A DNA stretch of 12,996 nt from Methylococcales bacterium. Its GTDB lineage: Bacteria; Pseudomonadota; Gammaproteobacteria; Methylococcales; Methylomonadaceae. Below, piece by piece: positions 1 to 7,333 of the stretch. The notes beneath the pieces are model-generated. The model did no database searches, had not been told where the DNA came from, and saw only the letters and a list, made by a program, of their open reading frames with translations. The stretch covers positions 1 through 12,996 of the forward strand of contig SHZG01000042.1 in NCBI GenBank assembly GCA_009692395.1, written 5' to 3'. The translations under genes were made by a program, and so were the position numbers. Numbering within the stretch: position 1 is the first letter of the stretch; every line of letters starts with the position of its first letter.

Positions 1-103
1 GGTTTCGACAACGGTAACGTGGCTCTCCCGTTGCATTGCGTCCTGACTTGACAATCTGGTTACTTTTACAGAATGGACAGGTGATTTCTTGGTAGCAGCT
101 CAT
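1..103 (-). CDS. IS1-family transposase, N-terminal part (runs off window)
   Basis: Reading the minus strand from the ATG at 103 gives 34 codons that stay open to the window edge. The peptide starts MSCYQEITCPFCKSNQIVKS and goes on with a G-x-PRYRCR stretch. This is the N-terminal zinc-finger pattern of IS1-family InsA/transposases: CPxC, then a V-K-x-G segment, then a RYRC half-site. The protein would bind the terminal inverted repeats. The catalytic domain is outside the window, so I cannot tell whether the transposase is intact or whether it needs a frameshift as in classical IS1. No strong ribosome-binding site is visible before the ATG. Confidence 0.75.
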   Translation of the reverse strand, partial: MSCYQEITCPFCKSNQIVKSGRNATGEPRYRCRN

Positions 104-177
104 AAGGTCTTTTAGGTAAGTGTGATTTTATTCTGCCCGTGATTTTAATTTATCATCACAGATTTAACCCACTACCC
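1..177 (-). mobile_element. IS1-family insertion sequence, one end (partial)
   Basis: This is the terminal part of the element carrying the transposase start. The outer boundary is inferred: reading the minus strand, a terminus-like GGGTAGTGGGTTAAATC starts at about 177, some 75 bases before the transposase ATG, which is a normal leader length for this family. The other end lies outside the window, so the inverted repeat and the target duplication cannot be checked. Treat the boundary as accurate to about ten bases. Confidence 0.5.
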
Positions 178-183
178 TTTTAC

Positions 184-230
184 GGAGTACAAAGCTTGCT
201 TTGTACAGCACAAACCAAGGTTTGTACTCC
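184..230. repeat. Nested palindromic unit (three-way-junction hairpin)
   Basis: The ends form a perfect 10-bp inverted repeat, GGAGTACAAA (184-193) against TTTGTACTCC (221-230). Within it are two alternative smaller hairpins: GTACAAAG-CTTG-CTTTGTAC (187-206, 8-bp stem) and ACAAACC-AA-GGTTTGT (210-225, 7-bp stem). It can fold as one long stem or as two adjacent hairpins. The compact and self-contained form suggests a dispersed REP/MITE-like repeat rather than a terminator, since no T-run follows on either strand. It sits a few bases outside the inferred IS1-family end. Confidence 0.7.
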
Positions 231-305
231 AGCGTCGCGAAAGTCCTAAACGTGGGGTTACAAAACTGTTCACATTGAATAGTGCTTTACTATTGACCTA
301 TGCAC

Positions 306-896
306 TCACCTAATCAACGCACCTTTAATAGCGTGCAGCACTTTATTGGCATCGGTGTAATGGTGTGCAATGGGCTGGATTACGTCATTTTGTTGCAGAA
401 ATAGTGATGGGAAGCTGTTGCCACCGATGCGGCGGGCAACATGAATGTCTGCCAGCAATGCTTGTTGGGTTGCGTCATCATCTAACGTTCTGATGAATAT
501 GTCCGCATCCAGCCCAATTTCTTGTGCCAGTGTGTACAGCGTGTTGCGGTCAGAGGGGTTGCGTGCCTGTTGGTAGTAGACATCTTGAATTGCGTGAATC
601 ATGGCAACTTCGTATTCCCTGCCTCGCTGTTGGGCAAGCAGTACCGCTCGGCACGCAGGGTATGTGGAACGCATCGGCTGGCATTGTTCCCAAAACGTAA
701 AGTTGAATAGCGTATCAGGCACAGTTTCGATAATTTTACGCCACTGATTTTGTACATAAGCGCGGGTTTCTAGCGGCATCGGCTGGTCAGAATCGGGCGC
801 AAGTCCACCAAGAATATACTGCACACTGACACGGGTATCGAGTTGCTGCTGGATTTGTGTCCAGACTGGGCGGAAGGCGTAACACCAACTGCACAT
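306..896 (-). CDS. DsbA-family (FrnE-like) thiol oxidoreductase, start defective
   Basis: Cytoplasmic DsbA-like protein with a thioredoxin fold and an inserted helical domain (DSBA domain, COG3531-like). The first in-frame ATG (896) gives 196 residues beginning MCSWCYAFRPVW, where CSWC is the CxxC redox site. The later R-N-P-S-D, I-G-L-D and R-I-G-G-N-S-F-P-S-L segments, with the cis-Pro loop of the fold, fit the family. The frame continues upstream of that ATG as A-T-L-Y-Y-V-H-D-P, the expected first beta strand. The only ATG that would include it (935-933) is followed immediately by TAA (932-930). Starting at 896 would leave the redox cysteine at residue 2 and remove strand beta-1, so the product is probably non-functional unless a non-standard start is used. 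There is no Sec signal. The gene stands alone downstream of the HIT gene on the same strand. Confidence 0.8.
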   Translation of the reverse strand: MCSWCYAFRPVWTQIQQQLDTRVSVQYILGGLAPDSDQPMPLETRAYVQNQWRKIIETVPDTLFNFTFWEQCQPMRSTYPACRAVLLAQQRGREYEVAMIHAIQDVYYQQARNPSDRNTLYTLAQEIGLDADIFIRTLDDDATQQALLADIHVARRIGGNSFPSLFLQQNDVIQPIAHHYTDANKVLHAIKGALIR

Positions 897-929
897 AGGG
901 TCATGGACGTAGTAGAGAGTGGCTTGTGA

Positions 930-935
930 TTACAT
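930..935 (-). other. ATG-TAA: putative native start followed by stop
   Basis: On the minus strand the codons here are ATG TAA, followed in the same frame by TCA CAA GCC ACT and then the conserved L-Y-Y-V-H-D-P-M-C-S-W-C of the DsbA-like protein. A single TAA-to-CAA change would restore a normal 209-residue protein starting M-Q-S-Q-A-T-L-Y-Y. The site decides whether the gene is intact. Confidence 0.65.
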
Positions 936-1023
936 GGATTATTGGCAAATATGAATTTTACCATAGAGAACGGCTCTATCATTTGCCTACGCGAAATCAG
1001 CGTAATCGTCGATGTCCGCCGTG

Positions 1024-1443
1024 TTATTCAATCAATCTCGTCCCTAACCGTGCTTTAACTTGGTTGATACGTTCCGCGCTTTGTTCATCTGTGTAAGGCA
1101 CGGCGGCAAATTTTCCCCACACAGGTGCGGGCCATGCAGCATCGGTTTGATAACGCACGATGTGATGGCTATGCAGTTGCGCAACCATATTGCCGATGTT
1201 GGCAATGTTCATTTTATCGGCATTAAACAGCGTTGCTAATTGTTCAGAGAGATAACACGATTCTTCCATGAACAAAGTCCGCTGAGCGGTACTGAGTTGA
1301 TAAAGCTCTGTGAGGTCAGCAATTTCTGGCACTAAAATAAACCAAGGATAGCGACTGTCATTCATCATCAGCAAGCGACATAACTCAAAGCGACCGATAT
1401 TAATGCAATCTTGTTGTAAGCGGGGGTGTAATTGAAAACTCAT
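1024..1443 (-). CDS. HIT-domain protein
   Basis: A 139-residue histidine-triad protein, from a superfamily of small nucleotide hydrolases/transferases. The motif is Q-L-H-S-H-H-I-V-R at residues 89-97 (His91, 93 and 94), followed by the A-A-W-P-A-P-V-W-G segment of the bacterial COG0537-type clade. Compared with the classical H-x-H-x-H-x-x triad, Gln takes the first position. N-I-G-N-M-V-A just before it and F-E-L-C-R-L-L near the N-terminus are also typical. I chose the ATG at 1443, giving M-S-F-Q-L-H-P-R-L. An in-frame TTG at 1467 would add eight residues that do not resemble the family, and neither start has a clear Shine-Dalgarno. The substrate cannot be predicted. The gene is divergent from the membrane-protein gene at 1531. 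Confidence 0.85.
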   Translation of the reverse strand: MSFQLHPRLQQDCINIGRFELCRLLMMNDSRYPWFILVPEIADLTELYQLSTAQRTLFMEESCYLSEQLATLFNADKMNIANIGNMVAQLHSHHIVRYQTDAAWPAPVWGKFAAVPYTDEQSAERINQVKARLGTRLIE

Positions 1444-1516
1444 AAAATAAAAATAACTTGAAAGCAAAGTGGCGATTAGTTTAACTTACCTTTTTTCAAA
1501 AATAATAAGCATAATT

Positions 1517-1523
1517 AAGAGGA
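1517..1523 (+). promoter_or_regulatory. Strong ribosome-binding site of the membrane-protein gene
   Basis: AAGAGGA lies seven bases before the ATG at 1531. It is one of the best Shine-Dalgarno matches in the window and fixes the start of the downstream gene. Confidence 0.7.
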
Positions 1524-1530
1524 TAGCTTT

Positions 1531-2577
1531 ATGTCGACACACACCTTACTCCTTCAAGAACTGCCCCAAGACCGTCAGCTCACGGTATCCTTTCGGTTAT
1601 TGTTTGGGCTTTATGCGATTATTCCTGTGTGTTTGTTGCTCCAGTTATTGGATGGTTGGTTTTGGCACGGTGCGTTACAGGCAATGCTACCGAGTCGTCC
1701 GACACATCTGTTGTTGTTTCAAGTGCTGTTTGGTACACCGCATATTATCGCTAGCTCGATTGTATTAATCAGCAATGGCGAGTATTTCAACACTTATAAA
1801 CCAAAATTATTATGGATGACGCTGGCACTGGCGGTGTTTTTTGGTGTGGGTAGTTTGTTTATTTCCTATCGCGTGTTTTATGTGTTGGTCGCGGCGTGGA
1901 CGGTTCATCATGTCCTTAAACAACAACATGGCGTAGCGCGTGGCGTGTGTCGGCTACCTGATTGGGCGTTTCATTTATTGTTGTGGCTGAGTGTGAGCGC
2001 GGGGCTGTTTATTTATATTGGCATTTTTTTAAATAACAGTTTGGACGCACAACAGGTGTTTTGGATTAAATCCATTGCGGGGTGTTTGTGTGCAGGGCTG
2101 GTGTTGAGTGCGGGCTATTGTCAGCGTTATGTCAACACGACGTTTGGTCGCTGGTTTTTATGGTCGAATGTGTTGTTGATATTAGCAAGTTTTTATTTTT
2201 ACGTTCAACAGTATTATTTCTTTGCCATTCTCGTGCCGCGCTTGGTACACGATGCCACCGCGTATATTTTTTATGTGACGCATGATTACAATAAACACCA
2301 TGCTCAGCCGCAAAATTTTATGTATCGGGCGGCTAAGCGGTGTCGATTATCTGTTTTTGTGGTGTTGCCGTTGTTGTCATTTACGCTAGCATTTGTATTG
2401 CAGAATTACGGCGACCACATCGTTAGCACGATTACGCGAGAATTATTTGGCACGGAAATTCGGCAAGTAGTGTCTTTAGGCTTATTAGGTTATTTAGCGT
2501 TAATGCACTATTACACCGAGTCGTTTACTTGGAAACACGGTTCACCGTATCGGCAGTTTATTAGTTTTTCAAAGTAA
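1531..2577 (+). CDS. Histidine-rich polytopic membrane protein, unknown function
   Basis: A 348-residue integral membrane protein with roughly eight hydrophobic segments (near residues 22-42, 58-80, 93-112, 115-125, 146-168, 178-197, 209-236, 272-291 and 312-328; the exact number is uncertain). Histidines cluster at or near membrane edges: His71 in F-G-T-P-H-I-I-A-S-S, His126-His127 with His133, His240-Asp241, His251-Asp252, His256-His257 and His326 in L-M-H-Y-Y-T-E-S-F-T-W-K. This spacing recalls di-metal membrane enzymes such as fatty-acid desaturases/hydroxylases or Blh-type carotenoid oxygenases. I do not recognise the family and make no assignment. The start has a strong AAGAGGA ribosome-binding site and there is no cleavable signal peptide. 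The 3' end overlaps the end of murU by 9 bp, tail to tail. Divergent from the HIT gene. Confidence 0.85.
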   Translation: MSTHTLLLQELPQDRQLTVSFRLLFGLYAIIPVCLLLQLLDGWFWHGALQAMLPSRPTHLLLFQVLFGTPHIIASSIVLISNGEYFNTYKPKLLWMTLALAVFFGVGSLFISYRVFYVLVAAWTVHHVLKQQHGVARGVCRLPDWAFHLLLWLSVSAGLFIYIGIFLNNSLDAQQVFWIKSIAGCLCAGLVLSAGYCQRYVNTTFGRWFLWSNVLLILASFYFYVQQYYFFAILVPRLVHDATAYIFYVTHDYNKHHAQPQNFMYRAAKRCRLSVFVVLPLLSFTLAFVLQNYGDHIVSTITRELFGTEIRQVVSLGLLGYLALMHYYTESFTWKHGSPYRQFISFSK

Positions 2578-3255
2578 CGCTTTTTCGTGACTAGCAAGGT
2601 AATAAACATTCAGTTCTTGCAGGCGTTCAGGCGTGCCGATGTCTAACCAAAAACCTGTGTGTATTTGTCCTGATACGCGTTGATTACTCATAGCTTGCCG
2701 TAGTAAGCCACCTAGTTTGCGACTGCCTGCGGGGAGGGTTGCAAATGATAAGGGGCTGTATACACCAATGCCGCTAAAGGTGAATTGTTCATGGGCGTGT
2801 TCATAAACCAGCCCTGTGTCATTGAGTCCAAAATCGCCTGCTGGGTGATGTGGTGGATTAGGCACTAGCACGATATGGGCTAAATCGACTGGGAGGTTTT
2901 TGAGACTGGCAAAATCAAAATCGGTCGCAATATCGCCATTCACCACTAAAAATGTTTCATCACCTAATAACGGTAAGGCGTTAATAATACCGCCTGCGGT
3001 TTCTAAGCCTTGTTCGCCTTCGGGTGAATAACAAATAGTCGCGCCAAACTGATGTCCGTTGCCTAGCGTGGTTTCGATTTGTTCACCTAAATGGGCGTGG
3101 TTAATGACGATGTCTGTAAAACCCGCATTCACCAATTGTATAATGGTGTGGACAATAATCGGTTTGCCAGCGACTAGCAGTAATGGCTTCGGCGTGTGGT
3201 CGGTTAGCGGGCGCATTCGTTCGCCACGCCCTGCGGCTAAAATCATGGCTTTCAT
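2569..3255 (-). CDS. murU: MurU, N-acetylmuramate-1-phosphate uridylyltransferase
   Basis: Converts MurNAc-alpha-1-phosphate and UTP to UDP-MurNAc and pyrophosphate, the last step of the MurNAc recycling bypass that skips MurA/MurB. The 228-residue product opens with the sugar-nucleotidyltransferase signature L-A-A-G-R-G-E-R-M-R-P-L-T with K-P-L (residues 6-25). It has L-E-T-A-G-G-I (84-90), the metal-binding V-N-G-D (105-108) and a late F-W-L-D-I-G-T-P-E-R-L (202-212, second metal Asp205). It has the short MurU length, without the hexapeptide-repeat domain of GlmU or the extension of RmlA/GalU. Its ATG overlaps the amgK stop (ATGA), so the two are co-translated. That pairing is the strongest evidence for MurU over another nucleotidyltransferase. 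The 3' end overlaps the convergent membrane-protein gene by 9 bp. Confidence 0.92.
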   Translation of the reverse strand: MKAMILAAGRGERMRPLTDHTPKPLLLVAGKPIIVHTIIQLVNAGFTDIVINHAHLGEQIETTLGNGHQFGATICYSPEGEQGLETAGGIINALPLLGDETFLVVNGDIATDFDFASLKNLPVDLAHIVLVPNPPHHPAGDFGLNDTGLVYEHAHEQFTFSGIGVYSPLSFATLPAGSRKLGGLLRQAMSNQRVSGQIHTGFWLDIGTPERLQELNVYYLASHEKALL

Positions 3256-4235
3256 AGGGCGGGTAATACACTATTATTTAGAAATGCACTGAACGCAGCG
3301 AATTCTGGATAAGCGGCGGATTGGGTGATGACGTAATTGAGAGTGCGCGGTATGTCGTTCAAATAGTCAGGCTTGTTATCTCTAAAATTAAGCCGTGAAA
3401 AAATACCAATGGCTTTAAGATGTCGCTGCATTCCCATTAAATCAAACCAGCGTTTAAATTGCGCTAACTCACAGCTGATTAATTCAGCGGCTAGCAGGCG
3501 TTGATAATACGCCGTCATCCACTGTTCAACTTGTTCTGCATTCCAATCAATATAACAATCACGCACTAACGACACTAAATCATAAGTAATCGGGCCGATA
3601 ACTGCGTCTTGAAAATCAATAACTCCCAGCCCATTGTTGTCTAACACCATCAAATTGCGCGAATGATAATCGCGGTGGACGCAGGTGATAGGTTGCTCTA
3701 ACGCTGAATCAATCAAAATAGTGCGGACGGTTTGCCACAGCGCGGCAGGAATTTCAATATCCAGATTCTGCCCTAAAAACCATTCTTCAAAAATACCCAG
3801 TTCACGCTCCAACAAAGCGTGGTCATAACGCGGCAACTCACTGTTTAATAAGTCCGCTGCACTGTGCAGTTTAAATAAGTTGTCACACGCCGTTCGATAT
3901 AGGTCGTCTACATTCTTTTCGTTAAGCACATCCGATAAACTATTGGAGCCAAAATCTTCTAGCAATAAAAAGCCATCGTGCAGATTGTGTTGAAAAATAG
4001 CAGGGGTATGTAGACTCGCGCCTGCCATTAAGTTTGCTACCTGAATGAAAGGCACGATATTTTCTTTTTCAGGGGGCGCGTCCATGATAATAAACGTACC
4101 ATCGGGGGTTTTTATTCTAAAGTAACGGCGAAAACTGGCATCACTGGAGGCTAATTCACAGTGATTTATGATTAATAATAGGTCGTTTTCCAGCCAGTCG
4201 AGCATAGTCATAGCTCTTAAGTCTTCAATTATCAT
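3252..4235 (-). CDS. amgK: AmgK, anomeric MurNAc/GlcNAc kinase
   Basis: Cytoplasmic kinase that phosphorylates recycled MurNAc (and GlcNAc) at C1 using ATP, supplying MurU. The 327 residues show the aminoglycoside-phosphotransferase fold: S-S-D-A-S-F-R-R-Y-F-R as nucleotide loop (30-40), M-D-A-P-P-E-K-E-N in the N-lobe (51-59), L-L-L-E-D-F-G (90-96), the catalytic H-R-D-Y-H-S-R-N (187-194) and the metal-binding I-D-F-Q-D-A (206-211). The ATG at 4235 is preferred because residues 1-14 match the N-terminal D-L-R...L-x-x-W-L pattern of Pseudomonas AmgK. An ATG at 4205 has a better ribosome-binding site (TAAGAG) but would drop that stretch. First gene of the amgK-murU operon, divergent from lptD as in Pseudomonas. 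In Pseudomonas this pathway gives intrinsic fosfomycin tolerance. Confidence 0.92.
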   Translation of the reverse strand: MIIEDLRAMTMLDWLENDLLLIINHCELASSDASFRRYFRIKTPDGTFIIMDAPPEKENIVPFIQVANLMAGASLHTPAIFQHNLHDGFLLLEDFGSNSLSDVLNEKNVDDLYRTACDNLFKLHSAADLLNSELPRYDHALLERELGIFEEWFLGQNLDIEIPAALWQTVRTILIDSALEQPITCVHRDYHSRNLMVLDNNGLGVIDFQDAVIGPITYDLVSLVRDCYIDWNAEQVEQWMTAYYQRLLAAELISCELAQFKRWFDLMGMQRHLKAIGIFSRLNFRDNKPDYLNDIPRTLNYVITQSAAYPEFAAFSAFLNNSVLPAL

Positions 4236-4252
4236 GAGGTTTTGTTAGATTA

Positions 4253-4281
4253 GTTATAACGAAGGGGTGAATTGAGGTAAA
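4253..4281 (-). promoter_or_regulatory. Candidate sigma-70 promoter for amgK-murU
   Basis: On the minus strand TTTACC (4281-4276) and TATAAC (4258-4253) are separated by 17 bases, with 4/6 and 5/6 matches to the -35 and -10 consensus. The -10 lies 17 bases before the amgK ATG at 4235, which implies a very short leader. Read by eye only. Confidence 0.4.
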
Positions 4282-4300
4282 ATGTCAGACTAGCATTTTA
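4272..4300 (+). promoter_or_regulatory. Weak candidate promoter for lptD-surA
   Basis: TTGAGG (4272-4277) is followed after 17 bases by ATTTTA (4295-4300), 42 bases before the lptD ATG. The -35 is good and the -10 poor. It overlaps the candidate amgK promoter on the other strand, so the two operons may compete for polymerase. No convincing sigma-E promoter is visible. Confidence 0.3.
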
Positions 4301-4342
4301 TGCGATTTACCACACATTACGTCACTAAACTTAATAAAGCCT

Positions 4343-7333
4343 ATGCGCCGCCGATTATCTTTGGTTTTTTTGCCCTTATTGTATGCACCTATCAGCTTTG
4401 CCAATGACGCAGCGTGGGATTGTGAGCAGAGTAAAGACACGAAAGAGTGGCTTTGTGTAGGTGATACAAAACCGACAGCGACCACTGATGAGTCTGAGCC
4501 TCCTCGTGCTACTGCACCAGCATCAACACAACGTACAAGACCTTCTGCGCCTGCCGCTCAAGCAATTACGCCATCCACTCTACGACGTGCCACAACCCCT
4601 GTTGCAGAGGATGAAGAACCGATAGCACCACCTGTTGCTACACAGCGGACTACACCGCCCGTTGCTGCGCCCATTGTGCATCAAGATGTCCGACCGACTC
4701 CACCCGTCACAACGCAAGCCACTCAGCCTGTCGTACCTGAAGAGTCCACACCTGTTGCACCCGCTGTTGCTAGTCAAGAGCCAGAAACACCGCCCACAGA
4801 AAAAAGCGAAAGTCATCAATCGTCATCATTACCTATTCGCCTGCCCACATCGCCTACGACCAAACCCACGTCTAGTGCTACGAATACTGCCAATAAACAA
4901 TCAGGTTGGAATTGTGATGCAGATAATCAAGACGATACTTGGAATTGTAATTTGGTGGGTACTGACCCTAAAGGGGAAGCGCATCCCGTTAAAGTGTTAG
5001 CTAACAATCACACCACCGATGACAGCTGGCACTTATTAGATCCTGCCTTTAGTAATCAACAAGAACAAAACTTTGATACCTTAGTATCAAAATTACAATA
5101 CGATCCGTGGGAAAATTGTGGTGTACCACAAAAAACTCAGCCTGCGTTTGTTCCCAAAAAAGGCTTGAGAGACACCTCACCGCTGGCACTCACTTCGGAT
5201 TTTGGTGAAATATTTGATAATGAAATCGGCAGTTATTTAGGTAATGTAGAAATCAATCGCGCCGACCAACACTCGTTATCTCATGTCGCTAATTATGACA
5301 GTGTGTCAGAAACGCTGGATTTAAACGGTGACGTGTTTTACAACGAAGAGGAGTTGGCCTTATATGGGCATTCAGCATCCATAAAATTAGCCTCTGATAA
5401 ATCTAAAATAAGAGATGCGCAGTTTATTTCGCCAGCGAGTCACTTTAGAGGTAGTTCGAAAGTCGTTTATCGCGACAGTAAGACCTTCTCTCGTTATAAA
5501 GATGCCGCTTATACCAGTTGTCGCCCAGGTAATCAGGACTGGGTACTTCATGCGTCTCAACTTAAGTTGAATGATGTCGAAGGTAAAGGCGCGGTTAAAG
5601 ATGCGTGGATTGAATTTAAAGGCGTACCTGTTTTTTATACCCCTTATCTGTCTTTCCCGACTGACAATAGACGAACCACTGGCTTTTTAACACCATCACT
5701 CCACTATACACAACAGGGTGGCGTTGGACTTTATACACCGTATTACTGGAATATTGCACCTAATTATGACGCAACTTTTACGCCGCGTTATTTAACAAGT
5801 AGAGGGCTATTGTTGGGTGGTAATTTCCGTTATTTAGAAGAAATGACTAAGGGTGGTGTTAAGTTTGAATATTTACCTAACGATCAGCAACTGCATAAAG
5901 CGCGTTATTTAGGAGCGATTACCAACCACACCGTCTACACGCCGCAGATTACTTCAAATTTAGATTTGCATTATGTGTCTGATAAAAATTATTTTTCTGA
6001 ATTGGGTAACGCCTTGGCTATCCCTAATTTCAGTTATCTGAGAAGTGTCGCGGATGTGAGCTATGTCAGAGAAGGCATTGCTTTAACCGCTATGGCAGAC
6101 AATTATCAGTCAGTTGACTCCGCATTTACGGTGCGGCCTTATCGACGATTGCCACAAATCAATCTGAATTTGAGTCATTCTTTCAAAACAATGGTGCCTA
6201 TAGATGTCGCGACAGCAAGTGAGTCGGTCTATTTTCAACATGGTACTCAAGTAAATGGACAGCGACTTAATGTTAAACCATCCATCACTATTCCCTTTCA
6301 AACTGCCAGTGCTTTTGTAACGCCGAAGTTATCTTTACAGCACACTGAATATTTTTTAAGCAAGCAATCCATAGGTACAATCGGTAATATTTCTCGAACC
6401 CTACCTATTGCATCGATAGATAGCGGTCTATTTTTTGAGAAAGATTTAAATCTAGGTGGCTCATCGATGTTGCACACCTTAGAGCCTAGATTGTTTTACT
6501 TGTATGTACCTTATAAAAATCAAAACAATATTCCATTGTTTGATACGGCTCAATACGATTTTGTCTTTAATAGTTTATTTCGAGAAAATCGTTTTGCGGG
6601 TACCGATAGAATACAAGATGCTAACCAATTATCAATGGCAGTCACTTCTCGCTTAGTCGATTCGACCACAGGGCAAGAAAAATTAAAATTAACTATTGGT
6701 GATATTCTTTACTTTAAAAATAGAAATGTGATGCTGAATCAATTTTTGTATCCTGTAGAAACCAGTTTTTCATCACCGATTATCGCTGAATTCAGTAGTC
6801 ACTTAACTGACCATATTTCTGTTGATACAGGTTTGCAATGGGATCCAAGTGTCAAGGATACAACTCTCGGTAACTATAGCAGCGATATTACACGCGGCAA
6901 AGCAGCGCTTCACTTTATCAATGAGCCTAACGAAATTATTAATGCAGGCTACTATTACCGCAAAAATCCACAGGTACTGAATAGGCTAGACGATATTATT
7001 CAAACCGATGTGTCAGCGCATTGGCCTATTTATGATGACTGGTCGGTGGTTGGACGCTGGCAATATTCATTGCTGTATAACCAAACCCAAGAAGGCTTTT
7101 TAGGCTTAGAAAAAGAAAACTGTTGCTGGCGTTTTCGTGTCATTGGGCGACACTATCTCAGTAGTCTTGTGAATAATACAGGCTTCATTAATGCGGGAAC
7201 TAATCAGTTACAAGGTCAAGCGCAGACAGGTGTTTTCTTCCAAATAGAATTGAAAGGCTTGACGGGTATCGGGGAACGACTTGATACTTTTTTTGAACAA
7301 AATATTTATGGATATCGGAGATCTGATCAGTGA
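4343..7333 (+). CDS. lptD: LptD, LPS-assembly outer-membrane protein
   Basis: Outer-membrane beta-barrel that, plugged by LptE, inserts LPS into the outer leaflet. The order in 996 residues is: signal peptide 1-20 (S-F-A before N21), a W-x-C/W-x-C block (Cys27, Cys38), a Pro/Thr/Ala/Val-rich linker (about 45-185), a second W-x-C/W-x-C block (Cys191, Cys202), a periplasmic OstA/LptA-like jellyroll (about 280-385), then the LptD barrel from about 440 to the terminal I-Y-G-Y-R. Y-T-S-C-R-P-G-N (Cys393) matches E. coli Cys173, and Cys927-Cys928 match E. coli Cys724-Cys725 of the inter-domain disulfides. F-Y-T-P-Y-L-S-F-P and Y-Y-W-N-I-A-P-N-Y-D-A are family hallmarks. Longer than E. coli LptD (784), mainly because of the linker. 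The stop overlaps the surA GTG, so the two form an operon. Confidence 0.96.
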   Translation: MRRRLSLVFLPLLYAPISFANDAAWDCEQSKDTKEWLCVGDTKPTATTDESEPPRATAPASTQRTRPSAPAAQAITPSTLRRATTPVAEDEEPIAPPVATQRTTPPVAAPIVHQDVRPTPPVTTQATQPVVPEESTPVAPAVASQEPETPPTEKSESHQSSSLPIRLPTSPTTKPTSSATNTANKQSGWNCDADNQDDTWNCNLVGTDPKGEAHPVKVLANNHTTDDSWHLLDPAFSNQQEQNFDTLVSKLQYDPWENCGVPQKTQPAFVPKKGLRDTSPLALTSDFGEIFDNEIGSYLGNVEINRADQHSLSHVANYDSVSETLDLNGDVFYNEEELALYGHSASIKLASDKSKIRDAQFISPASHFRGSSKVVYRDSKTFSRYKDAAYTSCRPGNQDWVLHASQLKLNDVEGKGAVKDAWIEFKGVPVFYTPYLSFPTDNRRTTGFLTPSLHYTQQGGVGLYTPYYWNIAPNYDATFTPRYLTSRGLLLGGNFRYLEEMTKGGVKFEYLPNDQQLHKARYLGAITNHTVYTPQITSNLDLHYVSDKNYFSELGNALAIPNFSYLRSVADVSYVREGIALTAMADNYQSVDSAFTVRPYRRLPQINLNLSHSFKTMVPIDVATASESVYFQHGTQVNGQRLNVKPSITIPFQTASAFVTPKLSLQHTEYFLSKQSIGTIGNISRTLPIASIDSGLFFEKDLNLGGSSMLHTLEPRLFYLYVPYKNQNNIPLFDTAQYDFVFNSLFRENRFAGTDRIQDANQLSMAVTSRLVDSTTGQEKLKLTIGDILYFKNRNVMLNQFLYPVETSFSSPIIAEFSSHLTDHISVDTGLQWDPSVKDTTLGNYSSDITRGKAALHFINEPNEIINAGYYYRKNPQVLNRLDDIIQTDVSAHWPIYDDWSVVGRWQYSLLYNQTQEGFLGLEKENCCWRFRVIGRHYLSSLVNNTGFINAGTNQLQGQAQTGVFFQIELKGLTGIGERLDTFFEQNIYGYRRSDQ
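4475..4900 (+). repeat. Pro/Thr/Ala/Val-rich low-complexity linker inside lptD
   Basis: Residues about 45-186 of LptD are dominated by P, T, A, V, S and Q, with recurring units such as P-V-A-x-Q, P-x-V-x-x-Q and T-T-P-V-A. The stretch has no cysteine and almost no aromatic residue, so it should be disordered and extended in the periplasm. It separates two nearly identical Trp/Cys blocks. DNA-level repeats are imperfect (for example CCTGTTGC and CCCGTTGC variants), so length variation between strains is plausible. Confidence 0.65.
7317..7320 (+). promoter_or_regulatory. Ribosome-binding site fixing the surA GTG start
   Basis: GGAG, inside the lptD coding end, lies nine bases before the GTG at 7330. 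This favours the GTG, which overlaps the lptD TGA, over the in-frame ATG at 7354. Confidence 0.55.

Noticed and set aside
963..979. ATAGAG-AACGG-CTCTAT hairpin downstream of the HIT gene
   Set aside because: Only six base pairs with no adjacent T-run on either strand; too weak to call a terminator.
4255..4342. Sigma-E promoter for lptD-surA, expected from E. coli
   Set aside because: A TCAGA is present at about 4285, but no GGAACTT-like -35 lies at the right distance.
4635..5000. 121-residue plus-strand ORF inside lptD
   Set aside because: An alternative frame of the Pro-rich LptD linker; its His/Leu/Pro richness is a by-product of the repetitive coding sequence.
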